This document shows positions 38,501-46,359 of a stretch of 64,000 nt of DNA, one piece after another. Origin of the DNA: Streptomyces adelaidensis. GTDB lineage: Bacteria > Actinomycetota > Actinomycetes > Streptomycetales > Streptomycetaceae. The translations under genes were made by a program, and so were the position numbers. The stretch covers positions 1 to 64,000 of the forward strand of contig NZ_JAEMUX010000015.1 of assembly GCF_016598475.1 (NCBI RefSeq), read 5' to 3'. Positions within the stretch are counted from its first letter, which is position 1. Each line of letters begins with the position of its first letter. The notes beneath the pieces are model-generated. The model was given only the letters and a program-made list of their open reading frames with translations, had not been told where the DNA came from and did not search any database.

Positions 38501-39047
38501 GCTCCCAGGCGTCGGTCAGTTCATCGGCGGAGCGACATGCAGACATACCGATACCGCCGCCACCGCCGGTCGCCTTGAGCATCACCGGGTAGCCGATCGC
38601 CGAGGCACGGTCGAGGGCCTCGTCGAGCGAGGACAGCAGACCGGTGCCGGGCAGCAGCGGGACGCCCGCCGCCTCGGCCGCCTCCCGCGCGGTGTGCTTC
38701 GCGCCGAACAGCTCCAGCTGGTCCGGGGTAGGCCCGACGAACACGATGCCGGCGTCCTCGCAGCGCCGCGCGAAGGCCGCGTCCTCGGCGAGGAAGCCGT
38801 AGCCCGGATGGATGGCGCCCGCGCCCGTGTCCTTGGCCGCCTTCAGGATCAGGTCCGGGTCGAGGTACGACTCCTTCGCGGGCGCCGGGCCGAGGCGTAC
38901 GGCCCGGTCGGCGAGGCGTACGTGGGGCGCGGCGCGGTCGGCGTCCGAGTACACGGCGACCGTGCGCAGGCCCAGTTCGCGGGCGGTGCGGATGATCCGT
39001 ACCGCGATCTCGCCCCGGTTGGCGACGAGCAGCGTGTCGAAGGTCAT
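35523..39047 (-). CDS. Biotin-dependent urea/guanidine carboxylase
   Basis: ATP- and biotin-dependent carboxylase of 1174 residues. It has a biotin carboxylase domain (1-450: LLVANRGEIAVRI, the glycine loop KATGGGGGIGMSA, EVNTRLQVEHPVTEE), two carboxyltransferase-like domains related to KipA/KipI (about 455-1060) and a biotinyl domain with LEAMKMES (Lys1133 carries biotin). Proteins once called urea carboxylase but located with two DUF1989 genes, as here, have been reassigned to guanidine carboxylation. I cannot decide urea versus guanidine from sequence alone. ATG 39047 overlaps the upstream stop (ATGA), showing translational coupling. Confidence 0.92.
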   Translation of the reverse strand: MTFDTLLVANRGEIAVRIIRTARELGLRTVAVYSDADRAAPHVRLADRAVRLGPAPAKESYLDPDLILKAAKDTGAGAIHPGYGFLAEDAAFARRCEDAGIVFVGPTPDQLELFGAKHTAREAAEAAGVPLLPGTGLLSSLDEALDRASAIGYPVMLKATGGGGGIGMSACRSADELTDAWERVQRVAAASFSSAGVFLERLVERARHVEVQVFGDGDGLVVTFGDRDCSLQRRNQKVVEEAPAPGLPALVREQLTASARDLCASVEYRSAGTVEFVYDAAREEAYFLEVNTRLQVEHPVTEEIYGVDLVAWMLRLARGDSAVVQAPGAPRGHAVEARVYAEDPAREHRPSAGLLTRVEFPQGVRVDGWVETGTEVTTSYDPLLAKVVAYGSDRAHALRRLDEALARTRVEGIETNLGLVRAALDDPDFRRAAHSTATLAAVTDPTPRIEVVSGGVLTTVQDWPGRTGYWQVGVPPCGPMDDLSFRLGNRALGNPEGAPGLECTLQGPSLRFTHATTVCVTGAPAPVTVDGSPVGQWEPVTVPAGAVLSVGAPTEHGLRTYVLFAGGGVDVPSFLGSAATFTLGRFGGHGGRALRTGDVLRGGAVAEGGPVPEPARPVFDSSWQVAALEGPHAAPEFFTEDDIHEFYAADWKVHFNSARTGVRLVGPKPRWARTDGGEAGLHPSNIHDTPYSVGAVDYTGDMPVLLGPDGPSLGGFVCPATVISTERWKLGQFRPGDTVRFLPVADDASPRRAIVDGGVLARDGDVTYRRSGDDNLLVEFGPMQLDLALRMRVHALMEAVTEAALDGVRDLTPGIRSLQIRTTPTTLPQPELLTAVREIVAALPPADELVVPSRTIHLPLSWDDPATREAIARYMAGVRDDAPWCPWNIEFIRRVNGLDSVTDVYDTVFAAEYLVLGLGDVYLGAPVATPLDPRHRLVTTKYNPARTWTAENSVGIGGAYLCVYGMEGPGGYQFVGRTTQVWSPWQQRGAFQSGSPWLLRFFDRIKWYPVDADELLDLRADIVSGRFVPRVEEGVFSLSEYETFLTEHSDSIAEFRSRQQGAFAAERTAWEAAGEFTRAETAAAPPAPTATVHIPEGGHLIEAEFAASVWQLNVRPGDRVTTGQPLLALEAMKMESRVHAPMDGVIDQILTRPGAQVEAGTALLILTPSGPENA

Positions 39048-39691
39048 GCCGGGTTCCCCCGGGCCTCGGCGGGCGCCTCGACGGTCATCTCCACGGCGGT
39101 GGGGTCGAAGCCGTTGCAGGGGTTGTTGATCTGGGGGCAGTTGGAGACCAGGACGAGCACATCGCGTTCGGCGCGCAGGGCGAGGGCGAGACCGGGGGCG
39201 GAGATGCCGTCGACGATGCCGAGGGTGCCGTCCTTCTCGACGGGCACGTTCATGTACCAGTTGATGTTCGACACCAGGTCACGCTTGCCGAGGCCGTGCC
39301 TGGCGCCCTCCGCGAGGAAGTTGTCCACGCAGGCGTGCTGCGACCAGGTGTGGTGTCCGTACCGCAGGGAGTTCGACTCCTTGGAGCAGGCGCCGCCGAC
39401 CGTGTCGTGCCGGCCGACGTCGTCGGCGACCACGGTCATCAGCGGTGTGCACTCGTTGGACATCAGCACGCTGCCGGTGGTGAGGAAGATGCCGCCCTGC
39501 GCGTGGATCGTGTCGGGGCCGCTGTAGCGGACGGCCGTGTCATGGGCGTCGTACACGAGGAAGTCGACGGCCTGGTTGCCGTGCAGGTCGGTGATGGTGA
39601 GGGTCTCGCCGGTGCGGATCACTGACGACCAGGCGGCCCTGGCCGGGACGACGGTCTTGACGCGCTCTGTTTTCATGCGTTCGGTCTTCAT
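39044..39691 (-). CDS. DUF1989 protein, urea carboxylase-associated (carboxyguanidine deiminase subunit)
   Basis: One of two paralogous DUF1989 proteins, 215 residues; family members associated with the carboxylase form a carboxyguanidine deiminase that yields allophanate and ammonia. It contains the family stretches GNQAVDFLVYDAHD, MSNECTPLMTVVADDVGRHDTVGGACSKESN and LVLVSNCPQINNPCNGFDPT, with conserved Cys and His that may bind metal. The start ATG 39691 overlaps the upstream stop as ATGA; a second start at 39676 follows an immediate repeat of the MKTER codons. The protein is essential to the guanidine reading of the operon. Confidence 0.88.
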   Translation of the reverse strand: MKTERMKTERVKTVVPARAAWSSVIRTGETLTITDLHGNQAVDFLVYDAHDTAVRYSGPDTIHAQGGIFLTTGSVLMSNECTPLMTVVADDVGRHDTVGGACSKESNSLRYGHHTWSQHACVDNFLAEGARHGLGKRDLVSNINWYMNVPVEKDGTLGIVDGISAPGLALALRAERDVLVLVSNCPQINNPCNGFDPTAVEMTVEAPAEARGNPA

Positions 39692-40515
39692 GCGACTCCC
39701 CTCGCGGCGAGGAACTCGGCGGTGTTCAGGAAGGCACGGTGGCCCTCTGGTGTGGCGTCCCACAGGGGGTCGCCGGGGCGGGTCGGCTCGGCGCGCCAGG
39801 CGAGCACCTTCAGCGGCGTGCTGACGTACTCCGGGCGCGGATCGGCCGGGTGCGGCACATTGGCGATCAGTACGGTCACGTCTTGCTCGGCGCGCAGGGT
39901 CACGCTGCCGCCCGGGCCGCTGGAGCCGGTGAAGTCGAGGGTGCCGTCGTCGCGTACCGCCACGCCCTGGAAGAAGGAGAGCGACGGCGGCAGGTCCCGG
40001 GGTTCGAGGCCGTTCTTGGCGGCGGCCAGCTTGAACAGCTCGCGTCCGGCGGGGGAGGGCGACTGCGAGGCGCCGTCCCCGTACCGCTCGGTGTTGCGTA
40101 CGAGGGTGGAGGTGCCGCACAGCGCGTCGTGCCGGCCCGAGGTGTCGGCGACGACCGACGCGAGGACGCGGCCCTGGTCGGACAGGAGCAGTACGCCCGC
40201 ACCGAGGTAGGCGTTCCACTGGACCTTGACCGTGTCCGCGACGTTCAGCCGCTCCCAGGGGCGGTCGGCGTGGTGGAGCAGCAGATGCGCGCACGCGTCG
40301 CCGTGCGGGTCGGTCAGCCGGACCTCGGTGCCCCGGGCCAGCACGCGGTGCGTGTAGTTCCCGCCCGCCACCGTCTCCGCCCACACCAGCCGCTCCGGCT
40401 CGCAGGGAGGCTGCGGCCAGCCGCTCGCCGGTACCACCGGCATCGCCTCGGCCCGGGTGCCCTCCTGCGCCCGGGCGTGATCACGTGCTCCGTACGTCGT
40501 CGATGTCGTCGCCAT
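39688..40515 (-). CDS. DUF1989 protein, urea carboxylase-associated (second deiminase subunit)
   Basis: First gene of the four-gene operon, 275 residues, DUF1989 family and paralogous to the next protein. Family features include DPHGDACAHLLLHHADRPWERLN, VLASVVADTSGRHDALCGTSTL and VLIANVPHPADPR. It has a longer N-terminus (about 50 residues) than its partner. ATG 40515 follows GGAGG. The overlaps with later genes imply production of both subunits and the carboxylase together. Its promoter region holds the inverted repeat at 40541-40562. Confidence 0.88.
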   Translation of the reverse strand: MATTSTTYGARDHARAQEGTRAEAMPVVPASGWPQPPCEPERLVWAETVAGGNYTHRVLARGTEVRLTDPHGDACAHLLLHHADRPWERLNVADTVKVQWNAYLGAGVLLLSDQGRVLASVVADTSGRHDALCGTSTLVRNTERYGDGASQSPSPAGRELFKLAAAKNGLEPRDLPPSLSFFQGVAVRDDGTLDFTGSSGPGGSVTLRAEQDVTVLIANVPHPADPRPEYVSTPLKVLAWRAEPTRPGDPLWDATPEGHRAFLNTAEFLAARGVA

Positions 40516-40540
40516 CGCGGGACCTCCGGCTGCTCCGGTT

Positions 40541-40562
40541 ATTTCTGTCGCTTGACAGAAAT
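40541..40562. promoter_or_regulatory. Operator of the nitrogen operon, shared with a distant permease gene
   Basis: Perfect 9-bp inverted repeat ATTTCTGTC-GCTT-GACAGAAAT, 26 bases from the operon start and 146 from the divergent TetR gene. Almost the same element occurs at 53965-53988. Confidence 0.8.
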
Positions 40563-40707
40563 TAGGTGTGGGGCGGGTCGGCGCCATGTCCCGTGCGTTG
40601 CGGGGTGGTTACCGACCCCTCACGATGATCGTGCCTCGCCGGGGCCCCGGGGAACCGCGTGATCGGGCAAAGGGGATGCGTGGGCGCCGTGTGCGAGGAT
40701 CGAACAC

Positions 40708-41352
40708 ATGGGAAGCGCGGGTGCCACGGGTGGGCGGCGGGTCGGCAGGCCCCGGGCCGCACGGCGCCCGGAGACCGGGCTGTCGGCCCGGGACGAACTG
40801 CTCGCGGCGGCGGCGGAGTTGTTCACCACGCGGGGGTACGCGGCCACCACCACCCGCGCCGTCGCCGAGCTGGCCGGTATGCGGCAGGCGTCCATGTACC
40901 ACTACGTCTCCGGCAAGGAGGAGCTGCTCGCCGAGCTCCTGGAGTCCACGGTCACGCCGTCGCTCACCTGCGCCCGCGAGCTCCTCGCCCGGGACGCCGC
41001 CCCCGCCGAGGACCGGCTGTGGGAGCTGTGCCGCACCGACGTCGGCTTCCTCTGTGGCGGCCCGCACAACCTCGGCGGCCTCTACCTCCTCCCGGAGGTC
41101 CGCGCCGAGCGCTTCGCCGGCTTCCATGCCGTACGGGCGGAACTCAAGGACGCCTACCGGCAGTTGATCGCCGCGACGGCTGAGGGCGGGGCGCTGGCCA
41201 AGGGTGAGCTGGACCTGCGTACGGACCTGGTCTTCGGGCTGATCGAGGGCGTCATCCTGGTGCACCGCTCCGACCCGGACCGTCCCGTGTCCGCGTTCGC
41301 GGAGGCGACGGCGGACGCCGCGCTGCGGATCGCCGGCGTCTGGGCCCCCTGA
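40708..41352 (+). CDS. TetR-family regulator of the urea/guanidine operon
   Basis: DNA-binding repressor of 214 residues. Its helix-turn-helix lies at about 25-75 (ARDELLAAAAELFTTRGYAATTTRAVAELAGMRQASMYHYVSGKEELLAELL in part) and a ligand-binding domain makes up the rest. It is divergent from the DUF1989-carboxylase operon, with the inverted repeat 40541-40562 between them, so it is the best candidate for binding that repeat and its copy upstream of the permease at 53930. The start is ATG 40708, with GAGG nearby. The ligand may be urea, guanidine or a product; inference. Confidence 0.92.
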   Translation: MGSAGATGGRRVGRPRAARRPETGLSARDELLAAAAELFTTRGYAATTTRAVAELAGMRQASMYHYVSGKEELLAELLESTVTPSLTCARELLARDAAPAEDRLWELCRTDVGFLCGGPHNLGGLYLLPEVRAERFAGFHAVRAELKDAYRQLIAATAEGGALAKGELDLRTDLVFGLIEGVILVHRSDPDRPVSAFAEATADAALRIAGVWAP

Positions 41353-41690
41353 GCGCTGCCGCCGGCATCGAATCACCCTGTCAAGAGGCACTTTTCGTAT
41401 GTCCGTTCGCGATTACGCAGCGTGTGCGAATGGCGTCCCAGCGTGTAAATCACCAGAGCGTACTCCTGTCGCGCGGGTGATTTCAGTCGGTTGCTGAATA
41501 TGACACAGCGATGATCCGGTCGGACTAAGCTCGCCCGCAGCGCACCGAGTTGAGGTGTATTCGTGCGCTTGTTCCAAAAAATACCGAAGATCCAGTTTGA
41601 TTCGCGGATGAACCCCAACAACCCGAGCAACCCACAGCACCTCCCAGCAACTCCCCCGACCGTCAGCCGAACTGTCTTTAGAGGGCATAC
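41353..41690. promoter_or_regulatory. Leader and promoter region of the conservon
   Basis: 338 bases, AT-richer than the surroundings. It contains an inverted repeat AAATCACC (41447-41454) and GGTGATTT (41476-41483) with a 21-nt centre. No gene seen. It probably holds the conservon promoter. Confidence 0.5.
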
Positions 41691-43328
41691 ATGGTGAGTG
41701 TTCAATCGCCTCCCGGTGGCCGTGAACTTCCCTACGCGCGCGTGCTGCCGCTACCGGCGATACTGATGGCCGCGGCGACCGGGGCCACCGTCTCCCTGGT
41801 GACGGGGTCGGTCCGGCTCGCCGTCGGCTTGTGCGGAGCCGTCGCCACGCTCCTGCTGATCGCGGTCGCCGTCGTCGCGGTGCGCGGCGGCCGCCGCGCG
41901 GTCCGTGAACTGCGTACCGAACACGGCAGGCGGACCGCCTTCCTCGAAGAGCGGATCGCCTCCCACGACCAGGAGTTCATCCGGCTGGGCAAGGAGATCC
42001 TGCCCGCCGCGCTGTACCGGCTGAACGGCGGAGAATCCCCCTCAGAGGTGATTCGTCATGTCATCGACGGTGACGTCGAGTGGCGTGAACTTCCCGCATC
42101 GCAGCGTGAGCTGGTTCGCATGGTGCTCGCCATCATCGACCGCGAGGCAGCGATGCGCGACTCCTCGCAGCGCTCCTTCGTCAACATCGCCCGGCGCGTC
42201 CAGGCGATCGTCCATCAGCAGAACAACGAACTCCGCGAGATGGAGGAGGACCACGGGCGCAACCCCGAGGTCTTCGACGACCTGCTGCGTATCGACCACG
42301 GCACCGCGCTGATCGGCCGGCTCGCCGACTCCATCGCCGTCCTCGGCGGCAGCCGTCCCGGCCGTGTCTGGCCCCGGCCCGTCCCGCTGTACAGCTGCCT
42401 GCGCGGCGCGATGTCCCGCATCCTGGAGTACCGCCGCATCGAGCTGCACTCCATCGCCAAGGTCAACGTCAACGGCGTCTCCGTCGAGCCGGTCATCCAC
42501 GCCTGCGCCGAACTCCTCGACAACGCCACCCGCTACTCCCCGCCCCACACCAAGGTGCACGTCACCGCCGTGGAGGTGCAGACCGGCATCGCCATCGAGA
42601 TCGAGGACGGCGGCGTCAGCCTCAGCGAGGAGACCCGCACCAAGGTCGAGGACATGCTCGCCAAGGCCCAGGCAGGCGTCGACCTGCAGGAACTCGGCAC
42701 CAGCCCGCGCCTCGGCCTCGCCGTCGTCGGCCGTCTCTCGACGATGTACAACATGCAGATCTCGCTCCGGCAGTCCGCGTACGGCGGTGTCCGCGCCGTC
42801 GTCGTCGTACCCCGCGACATGCTCACCGAAGAGCCGGCCCCCGGATTCGCGCACGGCATCGGCGCCGCCTCCGTCCCCACCATGGACACCGGCGGAGTCG
42901 AGGCCCCCAACCGCAAGGCCAAGCGTCGCCGCCCGACCACCGGACCGCGGATCCCGAGCTCCGCGGAAGACATGGGTCAGGGCATGGAGGACGACGTCCC
43001 CGTCGTCACCGAGTGGACCGCCAACGGCCTGCCGCAGCGCCGCAGCCGGCAGACCATCCCGCTCAGCCAGCAGTACGCCGAGGCCGCCGCCGCGGAAGCC
43101 GCCGCCGAGGCCGCCATGGCCGCCGCGCCCGTGTGGCAGCCGGAGCCCGAGCCGGAGAAGGAACTGCCGCCGCCCGGCATGTGGGTCGAGGCGTTCATGG
43201 CCGGGCTGAAGGGCGACCCCGACCCGAACGCAGCCAGCAACCCGGACGACCCCACGGCGTCCACCGCTCTCACCGCGAACACCGAGCCGGCCCGCACGGA
43301 GGCCGACGACGAGGGGGACCTCAAGTGA
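41691..43328 (+). CDS. cvnA9: Conservon sensor-kinase-like protein CvnA
   Basis: First member of a conservon, 545 residues. Two transmembrane helices (about 20-70) are joined by a short loop. A cytoplasmic linker leads to a histidine-kinase-type ATPase domain (about 265-390: AELLDNATRYSPP N-box, EDGGVSLSE G-box, LGTSPRLGLAVVGRL). No clear phospho-acceptor H-box is seen, as is common in CvnA proteins. The C-terminal 150 residues are Pro/Ala-rich and probably disordered. The assignment to the cvn9/rar locus, which influences aerial growth in S. coelicolor, rests on the neighbouring helicase and P450. It overlaps the next gene by GTGA. Confidence 0.9.
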   Translation: MVSVQSPPGGRELPYARVLPLPAILMAAATGATVSLVTGSVRLAVGLCGAVATLLLIAVAVVAVRGGRRAVRELRTEHGRRTAFLEERIASHDQEFIRLGKEILPAALYRLNGGESPSEVIRHVIDGDVEWRELPASQRELVRMVLAIIDREAAMRDSSQRSFVNIARRVQAIVHQQNNELREMEEDHGRNPEVFDDLLRIDHGTALIGRLADSIAVLGGSRPGRVWPRPVPLYSCLRGAMSRILEYRRIELHSIAKVNVNGVSVEPVIHACAELLDNATRYSPPHTKVHVTAVEVQTGIAIEIEDGGVSLSEETRTKVEDMLAKAQAGVDLQELGTSPRLGLAVVGRLSTMYNMQISLRQSAYGGVRAVVVVPRDMLTEEPAPGFAHGIGAASVPTMDTGGVEAPNRKAKRRRPTTGPRIPSSAEDMGQGMEDDVPVVTEWTANGLPQRRSRQTIPLSQQYAEAAAAEAAAEAAMAAAPVWQPEPEPEKELPPPGMWVEAFMAGLKGDPDPNAASNPDDPTASTALTANTEPARTEADDEGDLK

Positions 43329-43732
43329 TCCAGCAACGGGCCAACTTCGACTGGATGCTGAAGGATCTGGCCGACGGCGTACCCGGCATCCAGCAGATCG
43401 TCGTGCTCTCCGCCGACGGACTGCGGATCGCCCGCCACGGCGGTGATCCGGACGCCGCCGACCGGGTCGCCGCGGCCTGCGCGGGACTGCAGAGCCTGGC
43501 CGGGGCCGTGGCCGGGGAGATCCCGCAGAGCGACGGCGAGATGCGGATGGTCATCATCGAGATCCACGGCGGCTACTTCTACCTGATGGCCGCCGGTTCC
43601 AACGCCTATCTCGCGGTGCTCGCCAACGAGATCGCGGAGCCGGGGCTGATGAGCAACCGCATGCGCGACCTCGTCGACCGGATCGGCGCCCACCTCACCA
43701 GTCCGCCGCGCCGCAACGGGCAGACCGTATGA
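43325..43732 (+). CDS. cvnB9: Roadblock/LC7 protein CvnB
   Basis: 135-residue Roadblock/LC7 domain protein, the usual partner or GTPase-activating component of conservon GTPases. Pattern: WMLKDLADGVPGIQQIVVLSADGLRIARH, then a MRMVIIEIHGGYFYLMAAGSNAYLAVLAN-type sheet. Start GTG 43325 overlaps the cvnA stop, and the gene overlaps cvnC by ATGA, so all are translated together. Confidence 0.93.
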   Translation: MIQQRANFDWMLKDLADGVPGIQQIVVLSADGLRIARHGGDPDAADRVAAACAGLQSLAGAVAGEIPQSDGEMRMVIIEIHGGYFYLMAAGSNAYLAVLANEIAEPGLMSNRMRDLVDRIGAHLTSPPRRNGQTV

Positions 43733-44139
43733 CTCCTCCGCAACGCCGGCGGCGCCAACCCAAGCAGGAACCACCTCCCCCGCCTCCCCCGGAGGTGCCC
43801 GAGGACGGAAGGGGCGAGCGGCCTCCCGAGCGCCTCTACATCCTCACGGGGGAGGACAACGAGCGGGCCCCGATCGACCTCGTCACGTTAATCGTGGCGC
43901 GCGCCGAGCCGCCGCCGTCCGCCGCGCCGGAGCAGTCGGCGCTGCTCCGGATCTGCCAGGCACCCCTGTCCGTGGCCGAGATCTCGGCCTATCTCAACCT
44001 GCCGATCAGCGTGGTGACCGTCCTGCTCACCGAGCTGCTGACGGCCGAACTGGTACAGGCGCGCGCACCGGTCGTCCGGCAGGCGCAAGCGGACCGTTCC
44101 CTCCTCGAAGCGGTGATGCATGGACTTCAAAAGCTCTGA
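43729..44139 (+). CDS. cvnC9: DUF742 protein CvnC
   Basis: 136 residues. A basic, proline-rich N-terminus (1-35) leads to a DUF742 winged-helix-like domain (LLRICQAPLSVAEISAYLNLPISVVTVLLTELLTAELV). Third gene of the conservon; the stop overlaps the GTPase start by 20 bases. Confidence 0.93.
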   Translation: MTPPQRRRRQPKQEPPPPPPPEVPEDGRGERPPERLYILTGEDNERAPIDLVTLIVARAEPPPSAAPEQSALLRICQAPLSVAEISAYLNLPISVVTVLLTELLTAELVQARAPVVRQAQADRSLLEAVMHGLQKL

Positions 44140-44740
44140 CACCATCACGGGTCCACGGACCGAGGACCACCTGCCGCACAGCGCGCAGGCCGCGGCGAAG
44201 ATCGTGATCGTGGGCGGTTTCGGGGTCGGCAAGACGACCATGGTGGGTTCCGTCAGCGAGATCAGGCCGCTGACGACCGAGGAGACCATGACGCAGGCCG
44301 GCATCGGAGTCGACGACAACTTCGGCTCCAAGTCCAAGACGGCCACCACCGTGGCCATGGACTTCGGCCGCATCAGCGTCACGGACCAGCTGGTGCTCTA
44401 TCTGTTCGGCACCCCCGGACAGGAGCGGTTCTGGTTCCTGTGGAACGGCCTGTTCGAAGGGGCCCTCGGCGCGGTCGTCCTGGTCGACACCCGCCGGCTG
44501 GAGGTCAGCTTCGACGTCATGGGCCGCCTGGAGGAACGCCGGGTGCCCTTCGTCGTCGCGATCAACGACTTCCCGGACGCGCCCCGCTACCCGATCGAGG
44601 AACTGCGCCAGGCGCTCGACCTGGCCGAGGAGATCCCGATCATCCGCTGCGACGCGCGCCGCCGGGCCTCCAGCCGCGACGTCCTCATGACCCTCATGCG
44701 CTTCCTGCACTCGCTGACCGCGACGGGAGCGTCGGCATGA
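44120..44740 (+). CDS. cvnD9: Conservon small GTPase CvnD
   Basis: Ras-like GTPase of 206 residues acting as the switch of the conservon complex. The P-loop is GGFGVGKTT (about 33-41), the switch II/G3-type segment LFGTPGQERFW, and the base-recognition region around AINDF. It is expected to cycle at the membrane with CvnA-C. The ATG 44120 start overlaps cvnC. The P450 gene follows 128 bases later. Confidence 0.94.
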   Translation: MDFKSSDTITGPRTEDHLPHSAQAAAKIVIVGGFGVGKTTMVGSVSEIRPLTTEETMTQAGIGVDDNFGSKSKTATTVAMDFGRISVTDQLVLYLFGTPGQERFWFLWNGLFEGALGAVVLVDTRRLEVSFDVMGRLEERRVPFVVAINDFPDAPRYPIEELRQALDLAEEIPIIRCDARRRASSRDVLMTLMRFLHSLTATGASA

Positions 44741-44868
44741 GCGCCGATTGATTCCCCCCCCACCAAGTCCCTTGACCGGGAGCCGTGTCGTCCTGCACGG
44801 AAGTCCCCTCCCGGTCGCCCCAGCAACTCCCCAGACACCGGATCCACTTCAGTTTCGGAGCGATCATC

Positions 44869-46341
44869 GTGACGCCTGAATCCCATTCCCCCGCAGGAAC
44901 GGACGACCTCACGCTCGGGCCACCCCCCGGATGCCCCGCCCACGGCATGGCCCCCGGCGGGCTGCGCCGCCTGTACGGCCCCGAGGCGGAGGATCTGGGA
45001 GCCGTGTACGAGAAACTACGGGCCGAGCACGGCACCGTGGCCCCCGCCCTGCTCCACGACGACGTGCCGATCTGGGTGGTGCTCGGGCACAGCGAGAACA
45101 TGCACATGGTGAGCACGCCTTCGCAGTTCTGCAGGGACACCCGGTTGTGGGTTCCTCTGCAGGAAGGCACGATCAGGCCCGATCACCCGCTCATGCCGCA
45201 CATCGCATGGCAGCCCATCTGCTGTCATGCCGAGGGCGACGAGCACCTTCGACTGCGCGGCGCGGTCTCGGGCGCCATGTCGACCATCGACTTCCGGGGC
45301 ATTCGCCGTCACATCAACCGCGCGACCCAGCACCTCGTCAACCAGTTCTGCGAGGAGGGCAGGGCCGACCTGGTCGGCCAGTTCTGTGAGCATCTGCCGA
45401 TGGCGGTCCTGTGCGAGATCCTCGGCATGCCTGAGGAGTACAACGACCGGATGGTGCAGGCCGCTCGTGACGCGCTCAAGGGTACCGAGACCGCGATCGC
45501 CAGCAACGCCTACGTCGTGGACGTCCTCGGCCGGCTCACCATCCGCCGCCGCGCCCAACCCCAGGAGGACTTCACCAGCCACCTCATCACACACCCGGCC
45601 GGGCTCACCGACGACGAGGTCAGTGAACATCTCCGGGTGGTGCTCTACGCCGCTTACGAGGCGACCGCCAACCTCCTCGCCAATGTGATGCGCATCGTGC
45701 TCACCGACCCCGGCTTCCGTGCCCAGTTGAACGGCGGCCAGATGACCGTTCCCGAGGCGGTCGAGCAGTCCCTCTGGGACGAGCCGCCGTTCAGCACGGT
45801 CCTCGCCTACTTCGCCAAGCAGGAGACCGAGCTGGGCGGCCAGCGCATCCGCAAGGGCGACGGTCTGCTGTTCGGCATCGCGCCGGGCAATATCGACCCG
45901 AAGGTCCGCCCCGACCTCAAGGCCAACATGCAGGGCAACCGCTCCCACCTCGCCTTCGGCGGCGGCCCGCACGAGTGCCCGGGTCAGGACATCGGCCGCG
46001 CCATCGCCGACGTAGGTGTCGACGCACTGCTGACGCGCCTCCCGGACGTGCAACTCGCCTGCGAGGAGCACGAGCTGTGCTGGCGGGAGTCCATTTCGAA
46101 CCGGCACCTGGTGGAGCTGCCGGTGACGTTCGCGCCGAAGACTCAGCAAGACGTCATGGAGCGACCCTCCGTCAACCCGGTACCGAGGCAGAACCCGAAC
46201 AACCGGCGCGTCGGCACGCAGCAGAAACCGTCCACAGCTCCTGAACCCGCCACCCCGGCCGCCGAGCCGACGCCCGAGCCGGCTCGTCGGCCCACCTTGT
46301 TCCGGCGTCTCCTGAGCCTGCGCTGGTGGGGCGGCAAGTGA
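44869..46341 (+). CDS. CYP157-type cytochrome P450 of the conservon (RarE-like)
   Basis: Heme protein of 490 residues. The cysteine loop HLAFGGGPHECPGQD places the heme ligand at Cys370, but the usual K-helix ExxR is EQSLW (299-303), so the arginine is absent. This EQSLW form is known in the CYP157 family linked to conservons. The I-helix is AAYEAT. A Pro-rich tail (about 425-490) ends in a basic, aromatic stretch (RRLLSLRWWGGK) that could bind membrane. GTG 44869 has GGAG 8 bases upstream. It closes the conservon operon; the substrate, if any, is unknown. Confidence 0.92.
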   Translation: MTPESHSPAGTDDLTLGPPPGCPAHGMAPGGLRRLYGPEAEDLGAVYEKLRAEHGTVAPALLHDDVPIWVVLGHSENMHMVSTPSQFCRDTRLWVPLQEGTIRPDHPLMPHIAWQPICCHAEGDEHLRLRGAVSGAMSTIDFRGIRRHINRATQHLVNQFCEEGRADLVGQFCEHLPMAVLCEILGMPEEYNDRMVQAARDALKGTETAIASNAYVVDVLGRLTIRRRAQPQEDFTSHLITHPAGLTDDEVSEHLRVVLYAAYEATANLLANVMRIVLTDPGFRAQLNGGQMTVPEAVEQSLWDEPPFSTVLAYFAKQETELGGQRIRKGDGLLFGIAPGNIDPKVRPDLKANMQGNRSHLAFGGGPHECPGQDIGRAIADVGVDALLTRLPDVQLACEEHELCWRESISNRHLVELPVTFAPKTQQDVMERPSVNPVPRQNPNNRRVGTQQKPSTAPEPATPAAEPTPEPARRPTLFRRLLSLRWWGGK

Positions 46342-46359
46342 GGCGACCGGGCACCGGGG

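Noticed and set aside
40516..40707. Guanidine riboswitch upstream of the DUF1989 operon
   Set aside because: The region is short, contains a protein-type operator dyad, and shows no recognisable riboswitch core.
45763..45777. Conservon P450 as a pseudogene because ExxR is missing
   Set aside because: EQSLW is a known variant in CYP157 proteins, and the rest of the gene is intact.
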